Origin: Seminavis robusta
Taxonomy: Eukaryota; Bacillariophyta; Bacillariophyceae; Naviculales; Naviculaceae
Length of the DNA stretch: 64,000 nucleotides
Assembly: GCA_903772945.1 (NCBI GenBank)
Contig: CAICTM010000343.1
Location: forward strand, 1 to 64,000
Direction of reading: 5' to 3'
Part shown: positions 41,988 through 54,863 of the stretch, one piece after another
Position numbering within the stretch: the stretch's first letter is position 1
Layout: the number at the start of each line of letters is the position of its first letter
Made by a program: the position numbers and the translations under genes
The notes under the pieces: generated by a model
The model's database searches: none
What the model was told of the DNA's origin: nothing
What the model saw: the letters and a program-made list of their open reading frames with translations, nothing else

Positions 41988-44900
41988 TTATTGTCTTACC
42001 GAGCCTCCGGGAGGAGCATCTTCGCCCATCATGATTTCGCTGTCGCCGCCCACAGTGGACACGTCGGCTGCAGCCACGGTCAGCTTCCCAATCAAACTGG
42101 CAATCTTGCGGTTGCGAACACCCTCTTTCCCGGCTTCGTTTGCGCTTGGACCCAATTTCGACTTGCACGTATCGATGCGGCTAATGATGCCATCGAACGT
42201 TGTAGAGTTCACCGAAAGAACATCGCTTGGGTTACCCCTCAGTGCTCCTCTTGCCGCCGATCGTTCCTTGAGTTGTTTGGCTGCGGCGGCTAACCGACGG
42301 CTCCGGCGAGGAGTTCGAGGAGTGGCAGTCTTTTCGCGTACGCCAGGGGCGGCTGCCACCTCGATGCCTCCTGATCCCTGAGAGTCGACCACCACAATTT
42401 CCTTGCAATCGCTGTCCGACGATGTGAAAGAGTCGGGCAGGGGTTGTTGGTGTTGTTGGTGTGGTTGGTGTGGTTGGTGTTGGTGATGGTGATAATATCT
42501 ACCGCTGTTGTCTGGGCGAGAATAACTTTGATCGCTACTGCTGCTGCGCCCCAGAGTAACTCCTGTCTCGAAACCACTATCGCGGGAAGCAACGGTACTT
42601 CCGTCGCCAAGATATTGAGTCCTGTTACTTGTGCTGCGAGTATCCGCGGGAGATGCAATGCTGCTCTCTGTGCCTCGACCATCTGGAGTGCCTCGACCAT
42701 CTGGAGGGTCGTTGTTGACGAATCTCCTGGAATCCGGCCTGGACCACACGGACGGAGGAGACATTGGTGGCAAACCAGGATTAGCCATTGAACCAGAATT
42801 CGCTGCTGACGTTTCTCGGGTGGAAAACGACATCACGGAGTCGGTCATAGACCTGACGTTCTTGCCTGTGCTGCTCGTGTAGTGGCTGTATCGGCTGTCC
42901 TCGCCGCTGCTCGAGAACGACATGTTGGCCAAGACTGCGTGGCGGTTATTGGGTCTGTCTCCGCCGGAAGACAGGTCGGTACTGTTGCTCTGACTGGTGA
43001 AGAAGTGTTCTGCTGCGTGTTCCAGCTTGATGCTGCTTCCACTGCCACTGCCACTGCTGACATGGACTTCTTCTTCTCTTGTACTCGTCAGGTGAACACT
43101 GCTGCTCGTGGCGGGGCTCAAAGGAAGCATGCGGCTTTTGCTAGCCCTTGGCCGGGACCCGTGCGACTCTGCAATTGAAGTTAGCTTGGACTTATTCCTG
43201 TTGTTCATTCGGTTCAACATGGACTCTGGTGTAATCTTGGGACGAGCTTTCCTTCGAGCTGGTGGAGCGTTATCGACAAAGGAATCGCTTGGGGAAGGTG
43301 GGTTCTTGTTGAATTGTGACTCTCCAGGGGAAGGAGGGTGCATACGAGCAACCACAATATCATCTTCGCCGCTTTTAGGAGACTCGCGAAGGCTTGGCAA
43401 ACTGTTCGCCCTTTCTCCTGGAGATGGGGCGTGCGTGAAGTCTGTCTTGGTTTGAATTTGCAGCTTTCGTGGGCTATTGGCAGAGTTGAAATTCTCATCG
43501 ACATCATCATCAGGGAGCACCAGATCAATAACGTCAATGATTTCAGTGTCACCCATATGGCTGATCCTACCTTCCAGCTCCAACCGATTGCTGGGAGAGG
43601 GTGATGGGCCTGAGCCTTGCTTGGCGGCCATGATGAGGTCTCGAAGCTGTTCATCGTTAGTAACATCAAAGTTCTTGGGAATAACAAGTGTAACTCCTTG
43701 TGAGTCTTCTTTCATCTTGCGTACTCTAGGAGATTCTGCAAAATTGAAAGATCTCGGCGAACTGAAAGACCTCGGTGAAGGCGACCTTCCTCCTGGGGAG
43801 ACCCCAGCAAAAAGCCTTGATCGAGGAGACCGAGAAGCAAAGGAAATGTTGTCCTCGTCTACAACGGATCTGTCTTCAGGGTCCCTTGCAACTCGTCGTC
43901 CAGTTGCCCCAATGACATGGTGCGACACCATGGCTGGGGGGTCCGCATGTACGTTCGTTGGACTCCTACGAACGGCGATCGAGTGTATGAGATAGTCCGG
44001 CGAGTTCCGCCTGATTGATCTCTGAGGGGATGTAGGTGCCGACCTTGTTCCCGCGAACCTGGATGAGTTCATCGGCGACCGACTTTCTGCAAGCAACTGG
44101 TTCAGTCTTTCGTTGTAATCTTTGTAGCTTTTGGTTGGCGACCCAGATGGTCGTGGCGACGGTGACGACGGAGACTTTCCGATCGTCGGGGAAGGCTGTC
44201 CATGTTGTTTCCTCGGGGATAAAGGTTTCCTCGGGGATAAAGGGTTTGCTGCCTTTGGTGAGCCTCTTGGTTTTGCCTTTGGCGACTTGAGAGGAGACTT
44301 GGCCGGTGATGTTGTCGTTTTCGGGGTCCTAGGACTCATTGGGGTTTCCGCGGCATGCTTGCTTGGGGAGGTATCAATGGTGAGATTCTTCAAGACCCGG
44401 TTGCCTTCGGAGAAAGTAAAGCACTTGATGTCCTTCTTCTTAGTAAGATCCTTCTTGGGCTCCTTCTTAGGCTCCTTAGGCTTCTCCACAGGCTTGACTT
44501 CAATCTTCCTTGTGCCCTTACTCTTCTTGTCCTTGATCATCTCGAGAGCAACTGCGGCCGCTCCCTTTTTGACAGGTTTCTGTTTTGACGGGGACGAGGG
44601 CTTCGAGTCTTCAATGATTGATAGGTCACACATTGGTTGCATCGAATCCATAGTGCCGAGGGTGTCGTCTTCTGTCACGGAAGGTACAATCTTTTTGTAG
44701 TCTTCCCGAAATTTGGCGTCGGCCTTGCTCAGCTGGTTCGCAAGATCCTGGAATGAGCTTTCCGTAGTACGTGCTTTGTGCAGACTCTTTGCTCCCGACT
44801 TCGTCTGTTGCAAATCTTGATCGATAGCTGCTGCTGCCGGCTTTGTCGGTTTCATCGTTTTTGTTGCCTGCTTTGGCGGATCTTGGCGTGGCTTCTTGAC

Positions 44901-47900
44901 CATCACTTTGTGCACTTCAACTTGCTGGGCTGTTTTCTCCGATTGCTTCGTTTGCAGTGCGTTGGCATTCATGACAGATGTGGCAGCTGACGGCTTCATG
45001 GACAAAGCATCTCTCGGAATAGAGGTTTCAGTCTCCTCGTCGTTAGAAGTGGGATTTATCAAACCCTTCCCCTCGAATGCAGATAAACGGTGAAAGCTTG
45101 GAATCTTCAGGCCACGAGCACTCAAGCTGCTTCTTGACAGGCCCAACTCGTCCTCGTCATCAAGGTCCCCGCCCAAGAAACCGTAGGAGGCCTTTGCACT
45201 GATTGCCTGTTGCAGCGCGGCCGTGTTTGCCGTGGGGGAACAAGGAGTAGCAGCAATATCAAGAGATCTGGGGCTGCACGGCGCCTCGGACATGATGGCA
45301 ACCATTCCTTGAACTGCCGGTTTCTGGAAAACCAATTCACCTGTCTGTTTGATCTGGTTGCCTGTCTGTTTGATCTGGTTGCCGATAACTTCCTCGCCTT
45401 CTTTGAAGATGTCAGTGAGATGGCCTTTTGTCTCTACCAAGTGGTCGTGCATTTCATGAAACTGCGCCATTCGCTCCGGGCCAACTGTCTCTTCTAGTTC
45501 CAGTCGCCTCTGATCCATAAAGTACTTGGCCTTCTTGGCAAACTCGGCGTTGGCTTCAGAAAAGTCGAGTTTTCCCCCGATATCCTTCCGAGCAGCACTC
45601 ACGAACTCAGTTGTCTGACTCGTACATTCAACGACAGGAGCCGTCGTTCCTTCGCAATCGTACTCAGGGGCAGCATTTTCGCAGTCACTTCTCAGCGCTT
45701 GGATCTGTTGTCTTCCTTCCTCGCATCCCACATTCATGCGATCCTTTTGTTCATCGCACCGCGCGTTGCATTGATCGTCCTCCGTCGCGTCTTTCTTCAG
45801 TTTTCCAACTACACCACAGAGGACGCAGATTTCGTTTTCGCCTTCTTCGTCTGTCAAAAGAGGCATCACACAAATTGGACATGACATGTCAAGCAGTGTC
45901 CAACCCTGGAGCATTCGCTTTCCGATTTCCTTGCTGACCCTTCGCCTCTTCTCCTCGAAGTCTTCGTGGATCTCCTTGACGGACTGCATGCTGAGCTTCG
46001 TCTTTGACGGCTGAATTACAGATGGCATGTCCGAAGAATATGTTTTACTTTCACGAGATCTGGGCAACGGAGGCATGATGGACAGATCAGACACTACAGC
46101 ATTGATGGTCGCGAAGGTGGACATTTTTGCAACTGTGGACGGGGCGACCTTGACATTGACGTTTTCATCATAGTCCGAGGATGATGATACGTCCTTCTCA
46201 CTTTCTGAAGAAGCCTCCGGGGTGAAATAGGCTCCGTCTTTCCCGTTGCCACTGCCTCCACAGACAACGCATTCGGTCTTGAAATTTTTCTGCAACAACG
46301 GGGAACTTTGGCATTCTTGACCTTTGCAATATTTTGGCAACATTGTCCAGCCAGCGATCAAACGACGTGTCATCACCGACCGCCCTTCCAATCGAAGAGT
46401 TTCCCATCGTTCTCTCCAAAGAGATGCCGACGATCCAACCATTTTATCTTCGTGGTAATCCTCTGCTTCGGCTCTGACAATGGCCTCGGTCTCGGCAACA
46501 GTGTCGGCTTCTGCTTGAGAAATGACGTCGGCGATCAAGTCCTTCCGGCCAGTGCTGATGTCTTCCATTGCAGCTTTTGCCTTCTTCAGAGCTTTTTCGG
46601 CTTCTTTCGCTTGCCGTTTCGCCTCTTTCTCCAGCTCATCAATTCTCTTCGCTTCTTTCGCTTCGCGTTCAGCGCTTTCAAGACGATGTACTTCCATATT
46701 TGCTCGACGACGCGTTTCCTCAAGTTTTGCAGCCTGTCGAGCTTGCTCAAGTTCCGCCTCTTTTCGAGCGATTTCGAGGGCACGAATTTCTTTTTGTCGC
46801 GCTGCTTCCTTTCTCAATCTCTTCCGCTCTTCTTGAAGCGCGAACACTGCCAACAAGCTCTCCTGCGGAGACTTGAACTCGATCTCGTTTGCCAGACGCA
46901 TCCGCTCCATTGTCTCCAGTCGTTTTGTCTCGACGATTAGCTTCAGTTGGTCTTTGCACATTTCCTCCTCTCGAGATGCTTCCTCTTTTCGCCGTTTGAT
47001 ATCTTTCAATCGCTTTTTATCTCCTAACGCAGCTTTCTCTTCTTTATGTAGTTTCTTTTTCTCCTCTGAAGCAACCCTGGCTTCCTCCAGCAGAATCTTT
47101 TCGTTCGTATCAAGCTGTTTCCGACGAGAGTCAGCAGTTTTGATGTTTGATGGAGACTTTGAGGCAATGCAGAGCCAGCTGTCGTTCGAGGAACTCGTCA
47201 CTGAACCTTGTACCGATTTCCCAGACTTAGTCGTTTTTTGCTTTTCTTGCACTTTCCTCTGTGTTTCAACAATGTTCGACGTCTTCTTTGGGGCGCCTTT
47301 GGGTGGCAACCCTTTTCGATGAGCGCTTGACTTTGAGCTGGTGCTACCGGACGACCTCCTCGGTGACGGAATCGGTGGCTTTTGCCCTTTTCTTGAAGGG
47401 CTAGATTTCTGTGAGGCGCCGGCCCTTGGGGTGGCCCTCGCTTCACTCAGGGCATCGTACGACTTGGGAGACTTTGCTTTGGGAGACTTTGTCTTGGGAG
47501 ACGACCTGGCTTCGCTTACCGCGTCGTGTTGTTGAGCTTGCTTTCGGGATTCCTTTGCCTTTTGTGCTTCTTCGCGCTTCTTTTGTGCCTCCCTCAGCCT
47601 CTGCTCCTGAAGCCGTTTATTCTCTCTCAGTTCCTCCGCTTTCACTGCATATGCCGTCTGATGCTTTGTGCTTGCGCTTAAAGATGAAGTCGTCATGGAA
47701 GACGAAGTTGCCTTTGTCTTCTTAGAAGATCCCTTTGACTTCTTGGAAGACACAGTCGAAGCCCCCCCGTCGGCTAGAACCGATGCTTCTTCCAACAACA
47801 ACTGTAGGTTCTTCTTGCTAGATTCCTCTTCCAAACATAGCGACTTTAGAGTCTCTTTGCTGGCGTTCTCTTCAGCTAGCACAGACTTGAGACTCTTGCT

Positions 47901-49276
47901 GCACGAATCTACTTGGTGCAACAATGACTGGATGCTCTTCTTGCTGACATTGTCATCTTCCAATAGTGATCTTACTGTCTTCTTGCTGGCGGAGCCTTGT
48001 TCAACCAAGATCGACTTGACACTACTCTTATTGGAGTCTTGATCAGCCAACAAAGCAAATATATTCTTGCTGCCCGTCTCGTCTTCATGCTTCTGTAGTA
48101 CCTGATCCACGATGGCTTCTTCCTCGGTCTTGGCAGCATCCTCATCCTCGTTGGAAAGATATCCTTGCTTCTTAAACTTCTGCATTTTGCGTATTTCCTT
48201 CTTTGCCTTCTTGGCAAGTACGGGGCACACGACGCAATGGACAATCGACTTGAATTCCATCTGCGGCATTCCACACTGCTCGCATTGGCTCTCCCTGAGA
48301 GAATACCCCTGCAACATTTTGGTTCCCAGCACTTTCGTAGCAATTTCCCGCCTGCGAATTTGAAGGCAAAGACAAAATGTTAGTTAGCATAATCATCGCT
48401 GGCAAGGGGGGGCACGACTCAAATACCAAGCACGTACCGGACAGCGTACTCTTGTATCATTTCATCCTCCATGGCACCGCTGCCACTGCTCTTAAGACAG
48501 CTACCACCAGACAATGATCCTGATGCCATCGTCGTTGCTGTTGCCTTGGAAGCAATATCATCTTTGAAGACAGATTCAAAACCAGCAAGGGATTCGAGCT
48601 CGTCCTCCTCTGTCACCGCAGCCAGACTTTGAACGATTGAGGCCACGTCGATTTCCTCCTGTCCGTCCATTAGCGATGGTGATTTGGGTGATGGTCTCAT
48701 GAAGCGACGGGCCTTGCTCGACGCGTTAGTCCTGGCCTCTTCAATCATTATTGCCTGGGTTGCGGTTTCAATCCTGCGTTTTGCCGATGCAATGTCGGCT
48801 GTCGAAGTTTCCGAAACCTCGGATGTGGCCATGCCCTCGATCATACCAAGGTCAGGTAGTTTTCGGTAATTCAGGTCTGAATCGGTGCTCTTGAGCAACT
48901 CTTTTTCAAGCTGTTGCTGCAGGGTACCTTCAGAAGCACTGCCGCTGCCCTTGGGACTGATCGCATCAATGCTACCATAGAGGTCTTCCAAAGTAACCAA
49001 TTCATCGGTAGAATTGGTACTTCCTGTGGATGATTTGCCCAGTTTGAGTCGTTCCTTCTCCCACTCCAATGTTCTCTGGAGGACCTGGACATCTTCCTTC
49101 GAGTATGAGAATGGCAAGAAAGACGTCTCTGTGGCTTCTGTAACACTGGCATTGCCAGTGTCATCTTCTGCGTAATCTCCCGAGCTTTCTTCTGGTTGTT
49201 CAGTCTTTTCTTCTGAAGTTGTTTCTTCTTCTTCTTGTGTTTCTTGTACATCCACCACTTGCACTTCGTCACTGTT

Positions 49277-49309
<33 letters not shown>

Positions 49310-50995
49310 TTCGTAATCGGGAGTTATAGTTTCATAGTCCGGAGTAGTGGTCTCTTCCTCAAATGGAGGAGTCGTCGACGTTTCCTCTTCGAATGGAGTG
49401 TCCACTGTTACTGCCCGACTTTCGGTCTCTTCTTCTTGTTCTTGTTCCTCTGCTTCTCCTCTCTTCCTCCTCTTGTTCTTCTGCTTCTTCTTCCTCTTCG
49501 GGGGTTTCATCAGTGGGATCACTTTCTTCTTCTACTTCTTCCATCGCTTCACTTGTCGTTGTTGCTGCTGTTGCTGTTGTCCGTCGTCTTCTTGGTCAGT
49601 GTCAATGTAATGAATACTATCGGACACAATCACCATGTTGTTGTTACCAACGTTGTCGAACGATCCCATGGAGTCTTCGTTGGGAACGCCTTCGTCTTCT
49701 CCTTCTTGCGTGTTTCCTACCACGGTATCATCCAGGTCGGTCTCTTCCGCGGTGGTCATGGAATCCGTCTGTCGTGTAGCGGTGGGTGGCAGTAGAGGTG
49801 GTCGAGTGGTTTTCTTTAGAGGATCAGGCGGTGGGACCATGCTGCGATCGGAGCCTTCCGATGATTCGTGTTGCAGCAGATCCAAATTGGGTGGCTCTTC
49901 TCCTTCATCATCACCGTAATCATGTTCGGGAAGGACCAATTCTCGTTCGTCGGCATCATCGTTATCGCTACTGACAAATTTCCACAAGGCACCGATGGCT
50001 TCCATATCCTCGTCCCGTGCTTCTCGTTGTTGTTGCGAAGCGGCCGACTTGTTGTCCGTGGCCAATGAATCTTCCAAAGATACGGCCACGGACGATCCTT
50101 CCATTCTTATTTCAACTCCTTCATCGTCCTGCGAGGCCGCAATCCCCATGAGACGTTTTCCACGCAACGTGCAGTAGCTACTGCCGCTATTATTGGAGAC
50201 CACCGAAGAAGAATCCATGCTGCGTCGATTCCGTCTGCTCTTGGGGCTCTTGTGAAACTTGGAAAATGATTGTTTGAACAGGATCATGGAAGACATGCTG
50301 CTATTGCTTGGCGTATTATTGGTTGCGCTGCTGCTTTGTCGCGAGAGCCAATCCTGTTGCTCTGGAGCGGCAGTAGAGAGTTCTTCGTGCGTACTGTTGA
50401 GAATGGACGGTGTCCGAATGCTGGCACTGGCTTTGCTAGTACTGCTGCCCTCCAATTTGGCGGTCAACTCCATGAGTGTGCGTGTATCAATGGTGACCAT
50501 TTCTTCTTCGGACGACCCATGTTGCTGTTGATCTTGCATTTCTCCCAAGTATTTGAGTTGCGTCAGCCATTGGATTTCCTCTTGTGTCGTTACGACGTAG
50601 TTTTCGCAAATGACACAAAAGGGAATCCCCTTGATGGGTTTTGGAATTGCCGCAATGCTGGCGGGAGTAACAAGTTTGGGTTTGCGGTCCGCACTACCGG
50701 TGTGGTGGCCGTGATCAGTACCATCCACGGGCTTTTTGACAAGAGGGATCAAACATCTAGGACAAGGTATTTCCAGTAGCATAAAGCCATTCATGAGTTT
50801 GGCACTCAACAAGTCCTCCACTTCCTCTTCATCCGGCAGAGGAGTGGGTTCGTCAGTACCGGTACCTTCAATGATGGCAGCGACACCCTCCATGACGGAA
50901 TCGTCGCCGAAAAGATCTTCCTCATCTTCGTCTTTAATACTCGGCGCTGTCATGGATTCACTAAACACAAACTCTTCCAGTTCCAGAGACGCCAT
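41988..50995 (-). CDS. Giant multi-zinc-ribbon protein (four ZNRD2/p27-like repeats), about 2,970 codons
   Basis: ATG at 50995. The first segment runs to 48438, then an 86-bp intron (GTACGT...CGCAG, 48352-48437), then a 2,121-codon exon to 41988. Four copies of the Sjogren-autoantigen p27 (ZNRD2) motif appear, each a helix plus 'MLQGW/YxL' and two Cys pairs: CPRC/CVIC (about 50580-50820), CEQC/CVVC (48210-48325), a variant CKGQEC/CVVC (46245-46385) and CPIC/CVLC (45800-45925). Between the second and third lie a 14-residue SKKxLxSLLxEE repeat (47785-48040) and a long charged coiled coil (about 47100-46560). The C-terminal third is disordered, full of SP, SPR and SPK sites. A TAG stop (49532-49534) interrupts the frame in low-complexity sequence, while an acidic run is open in another frame there, suggesting two compensating indels. 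ZNRD2 proteins are linked to microtubule and chromosome functions; the role here is unknown. Confidence 0.82.
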
Positions 50996-52617
50996 CTTTG
51001 CTACAGCAGCAACGGCGAAACACTAAGAGCTTTCAATGGTTTGCCACTGCAGTAGCTCCAGTCTTGACCCACACTGCTTTTTCGATGCGACCAATGTTCG
51101 TCTAGCTAGGCATGTGGGAGTGGGCGTTTGCTTGACTACCAATGGAATGGATGGAGCAATCAAGCTTTGTCCAAATGGCGAATAAGGATAGCCTGCGATG
51201 GGTTCTGCCCTCACCTTCGACGATCGATCGACGAGGTTCGTGAAATGGCGATTTTGGCAGCGATTTTGTGAGAGGGTCAAGGGTGCACGAGCCAAGTACT
51301 GGGAGGACCATACTCCTTGGTTACTTAGGCGAGCTTATTTAGTAAAACACGATTGGCGACTACCTGCCTGTCGAGCTAAGGATCGCATGAGGTCGTCACA
51401 TTTCTTGCGGAAAAGCCTTTCTGCCGCCAACGACAGTGTGTGCCCGCACTAGTTTTGCGTCGAAGCCTTTGTGCCGCCGCAGCCACCCCTCTCCTGTTTG
51501 CTCGTCCATTACATTGGCATGGATACAACTACAAAACGAGCAAGCACATTCCACTGAACTCACATGCCACCTGGCGTTGCCTGTGCCAACCCGGTAACTA
51601 GCTGCTAGATGTGTCTCTTGATGCTGGATTCGAAAGTGGCCGCATCAAGTAGTCTAAGTCTAACACAACAACCCTTCCACATCATGGAAACTCTTTAGCA
51701 TAGGGGCCTTATCGTGCCCTCAACCCTTCTACTGGAACAGGCGGCCAGAAGTGCTGCCTGTCATTCTGAGTGAAGTAAAAGCAAGCCCTCGGTGCAGTAG
51801 CAAATACTACTACTAATCATTGAGTCAAATCTTGATGCTGGATTCGAAAGTGCCCACAGCAAGCCGAGTAACACAAGATACAACCAAGTCTAGGCATTGA
51901 TTTGGATCCCAAGGTCTACAACAGCTTATTTGATACGATAGACAAAACTCAACAAGGCTTGTGAACTACATATCTATTCATCTAGCTAGCATCATTTTGA
52001 GACGAGGCAGAAAGAGAAATCATAGGAATTAGCAAAAATAGACTGAAAGAGAAATCCTCTGGATGCTTAGCTATCAGTTTGAATATTGAACATGATTGCC
52101 TTGATGTTTATACAGCACTTGAGGGTGGGAACCTTCCTGGCCAATCTAGCTAGGGGCTTCTCTTCCAGCGAAACGAAGCACAAGTGGACACCGGCGTCAC
52201 ATTAGCGGATGCGGAGCAAACATTGAACCTTGCAACTGTTGATGAAGGCCTGTCAAGCTTGGGTCAGAGTGCAAGGTGCGAAGCCATACATACCAGTACG
52301 AATACAAGCCAACAAAGCTATTAATAGAAAAGATGGAGAATGACTGTGTTCACATCACTTAGGGCTGGTAACTATTAATAATGCTTCGACACAATTCATT
52401 AAATCCTATTCTGGAGCTTTTCAGTCTTCAAACAAAATCTTCACCAGCTTTCGCGGTTCGCTCGAGAAAACCATGCACGATCCTGCGAAAGTTGATCACG
52501 GCAACCATAACACCATGCACAGTGAATCAACCGGATAGATCCTGGACCTGACCGACATAGATAGAGAGATCGATTTGTTGTTGTTGCTATTTGTATATAG
52601 ACTAGATATACGGTACC
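50996..52617. other. Intergenic with short direct repeats
   Basis: 1.6 kb. Left end: promoter of the giant zinc-ribbon gene. CTTGATGCTGGATTCGAAAG recurs at about 51618 and 51831, each followed by a similar G/CCCRCAnCAAG region, an old short duplication. A GATAGA/GATCGA-rich leader precedes the next gene. No gene is supported. Confidence 0.5.
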
Positions 52618-54048
52618 ATGCCAGCCCCGACTACGCGTTTCCTGTTGGGCCGACGAGGTCGTCACTTGTATCCTCTGCGAACAGCTGCTGGTATGCTGTC
52701 GTCTTCTGCGTCGGATTCCAAGAGCAGCAATACGAATGCCTCTTCTTCCAGCAGCACACCTACGACGGTGACCCAAGTGGGTCGTCACAGCATTCCTCCG
52801 AAACAAAGCAAGAGTTGGGGTTGCAAGCTCAAACGTGGTGGAAACAACGGTGGCATGATGTCTCCAACATATGCCTATGGATTTCCACCGGCAGCCCACG
52901 CCACGGTTGGCAGCGGTCGATGGGCGTTTTCTCCGATTGTGGCAGTGACATTGATTCTATTGAGTGTTTGTTTTGTGGGAGCTTACTGTTTGGTACTGCG
53001 GATTGATGAGACCATTCAGGAATCTGTCAGTGGAGCAACCAGCACAAGCACAACTACAACTACAACTACTAGTAACTCGGACAGTATTCTCTCCATTGCC
53101 ACAAAAACTGACGATCGAATGGCCACATCCATTCCTCCCAATTTCCATGCCACGACTACCACTACTACTACTACGAGTACTATTGCCACTCGCATGGAAA
53201 AAGCAGTACCACCACCACCACAATCCTCCTCAGACGAGACCTTCATGGTACCGCTGTATCTGAATGTGACAGTCTTTCAAATTCCCTGCGACGAATTGAC
53301 GGTGCAAGTAGTACAAGCGGACCATTCGGAAGGAGAATCACCGAAAACTGCCACGGATCGATTGGTCTTTAAAACCGTCATGGTCGACGAAGAGGAATTA
53401 CAGTCGGCTCGAATTGCACGTGGGCTTGTCAGTAGTAGTAGTAGTACCAAAAAGAGAGACGACAACAACAATGCGACAACGACACGAGAATCACTCTCTC
53501 AGCAAGACGTCCTACTTCCCGTGCAACGAAAATTAGAAGAGGACGAGGAAACAGAGCAAGCACAACACACAAATCAACAACAAGAAGAAGAACAAATGTC
53601 GTCCTCATCATCATCATCCCACAATCACCACCACCATCCCACACAGGGCTGTCAAATCAAAGGACACCTCCAATTACCAATAGGAAATGCCCAACGACCC
53701 GCCATTGTTTCCGTCAAGGCACTCTATCCACAACAACAACAACCACACGATATCAACTTGTCTCATCGAGTCGACATGCTCAAGCTAGGGTCTTCCAGGA
53801 AAAAATTTCCAATGGAAGAAACCATGGTCATGGGTAAAAAGTTCCAGCCACGCACATATACCGATCGAAAAGAAAATGACAATGACCAACAACAACAACA
53901 GCGAGAACTTCTGGTCGTCCATCGATATCAAGTATTCAACAATTTTCGGCTCCGAGAACTGGTGCCTCCAGTGACAAAAAAGTCGCAACCTACAAAAGCC
54001 TCGGAAATTCAAATCGTATTTGTACCACCCTCCTCGAAGAATTATTAA
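52618..54048 (+). CDS. Single-pass membrane protein with ERV41/46 (ERGIC)-like lumenal segments
   Basis: 476 residues, ATG at 52618. One transmembrane segment (IVAVTLILLSVCFVGAYCLVL) near residues 105-125 is followed by a Thr/Ser-rich stalk. The next part reads MVPLYLNVTVFQIPCDELTVQVVQ, matching the 'INxDITFPxLPCDLLxLDVxD' segment of ERV41/ERV46 cargo receptors. Later GCQIKGHLQLPIG and DINLSHRVDMLKLGSS recall the 'GCRIxGxLxVN' and 'DLSHxIxxLSFG' motifs of that family. Those proteins cycle between ER and Golgi in COPII vesicles. Here the usual second transmembrane segment is missing, low-complexity inserts (poly-Ser, poly-His, Gln/Glu) split the domain, and the CxxC...CC core is absent. It may be a divergent member; moderate confidence in family, low in function. 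Confidence 0.6.
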   Translation: MPAPTTRFLLGRRGRHLYPLRTAAGMLSSSASDSKSSNTNASSSSSTPTTVTQVGRHSIPPKQSKSWGCKLKRGGNNGGMMSPTYAYGFPPAAHATVGSGRWAFSPIVAVTLILLSVCFVGAYCLVLRIDETIQESVSGATSTSTTTTTTTSNSDSILSIATKTDDRMATSIPPNFHATTTTTTTTSTIATRMEKAVPPPPQSSSDETFMVPLYLNVTVFQIPCDELTVQVVQADHSEGESPKTATDRLVFKTVMVDEEELQSARIARGLVSSSSSTKKRDDNNNATTTRESLSQQDVLLPVQRKLEEDEETEQAQHTNQQQEEEQMSSSSSSSHNHHHHPTQGCQIKGHLQLPIGNAQRPAIVSVKALYPQQQQPHDINLSHRVDMLKLGSSRKKFPMEETMVMGKKFQPRTYTDRKENDNDQQQQQRELLVVHRYQVFNNFRLRELVPPVTKKSQPTKASEIQIVFVPPSSKNY

Positions 54049-54863
54049 CTAATTATTGATGAATGAATGAATGAATGAAACAACAAAGCGCAACAAAAAG
54101 ACAAAAAAGTCTCACAATACCCGTTCTTCACAACAACAACAACAATAACCTGGACGCACTGAACATGCAGTGCCAAAACCCAAAACCCCTTGACAGGAAT
54201 GCATCGAAACTGAACGAATGAACGAACCGGATGCTGATTGGCCATCCCAATCCAATGTGCAAGACACTTGTAAGAAGCAACAACAACAACAACAAGTGCT
54301 TGCAGTGCCCTTGGACTTCTTTGTTTGTTCGGAAAGGACTGTACAGTAGCTGATTCTATTTACCTTTGTATACCTTACACTTACACTTCTAACAAAACTG
54401 ACACACTGGAATACGTCGATTGCGCCATGGACTTGCCTGTTGCTTGCTTCTATGCGTGCTTTCAACTTTCGTTCTCTGCCAACTTTCGTGGCTACATACC
54501 GGTACATAGTTAGCGGATCCAAAAGTTAGACTGCATGGCCAAGAGGGCTTGCAGTTGGCATTTTTTCAGGCTCTCCACAAGATGATGGGTTTGCCAAGGA
54601 CGCCTGATGCATCTGCCTGAAACTGAACCGTTCCACAGCCACATTTCTTTCCAAAACTTTGCTGTTGGTTGAACAGAACAGTCATGGTGCTTTTGGTTCG
54701 TTGGTGGTTGGTCTTTCGGGTCTGCCTTGATGTTTGTTTTGTGGCAACGTTTTTGTGTGAGCTTGTTTTGCGACTCGACTCGACTCAGGCAAGAGTCTGC
54801 ATGGCCATGGATAAAGAGCTTCCTACCGTAGCTTGGATGCATCAATTCAGGAAAAAAGTGCGA
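54049..54863. other. Intergenic between converging genes
   Basis: An (ATGA)n tract lies at about 54058-54078, just after the ERV-like stop codon. AACAAC runs occur near 54133 and 54279. A plus-strand open frame starting at 54669 runs antisense into the next gene and is not called. Confidence 0.45.
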
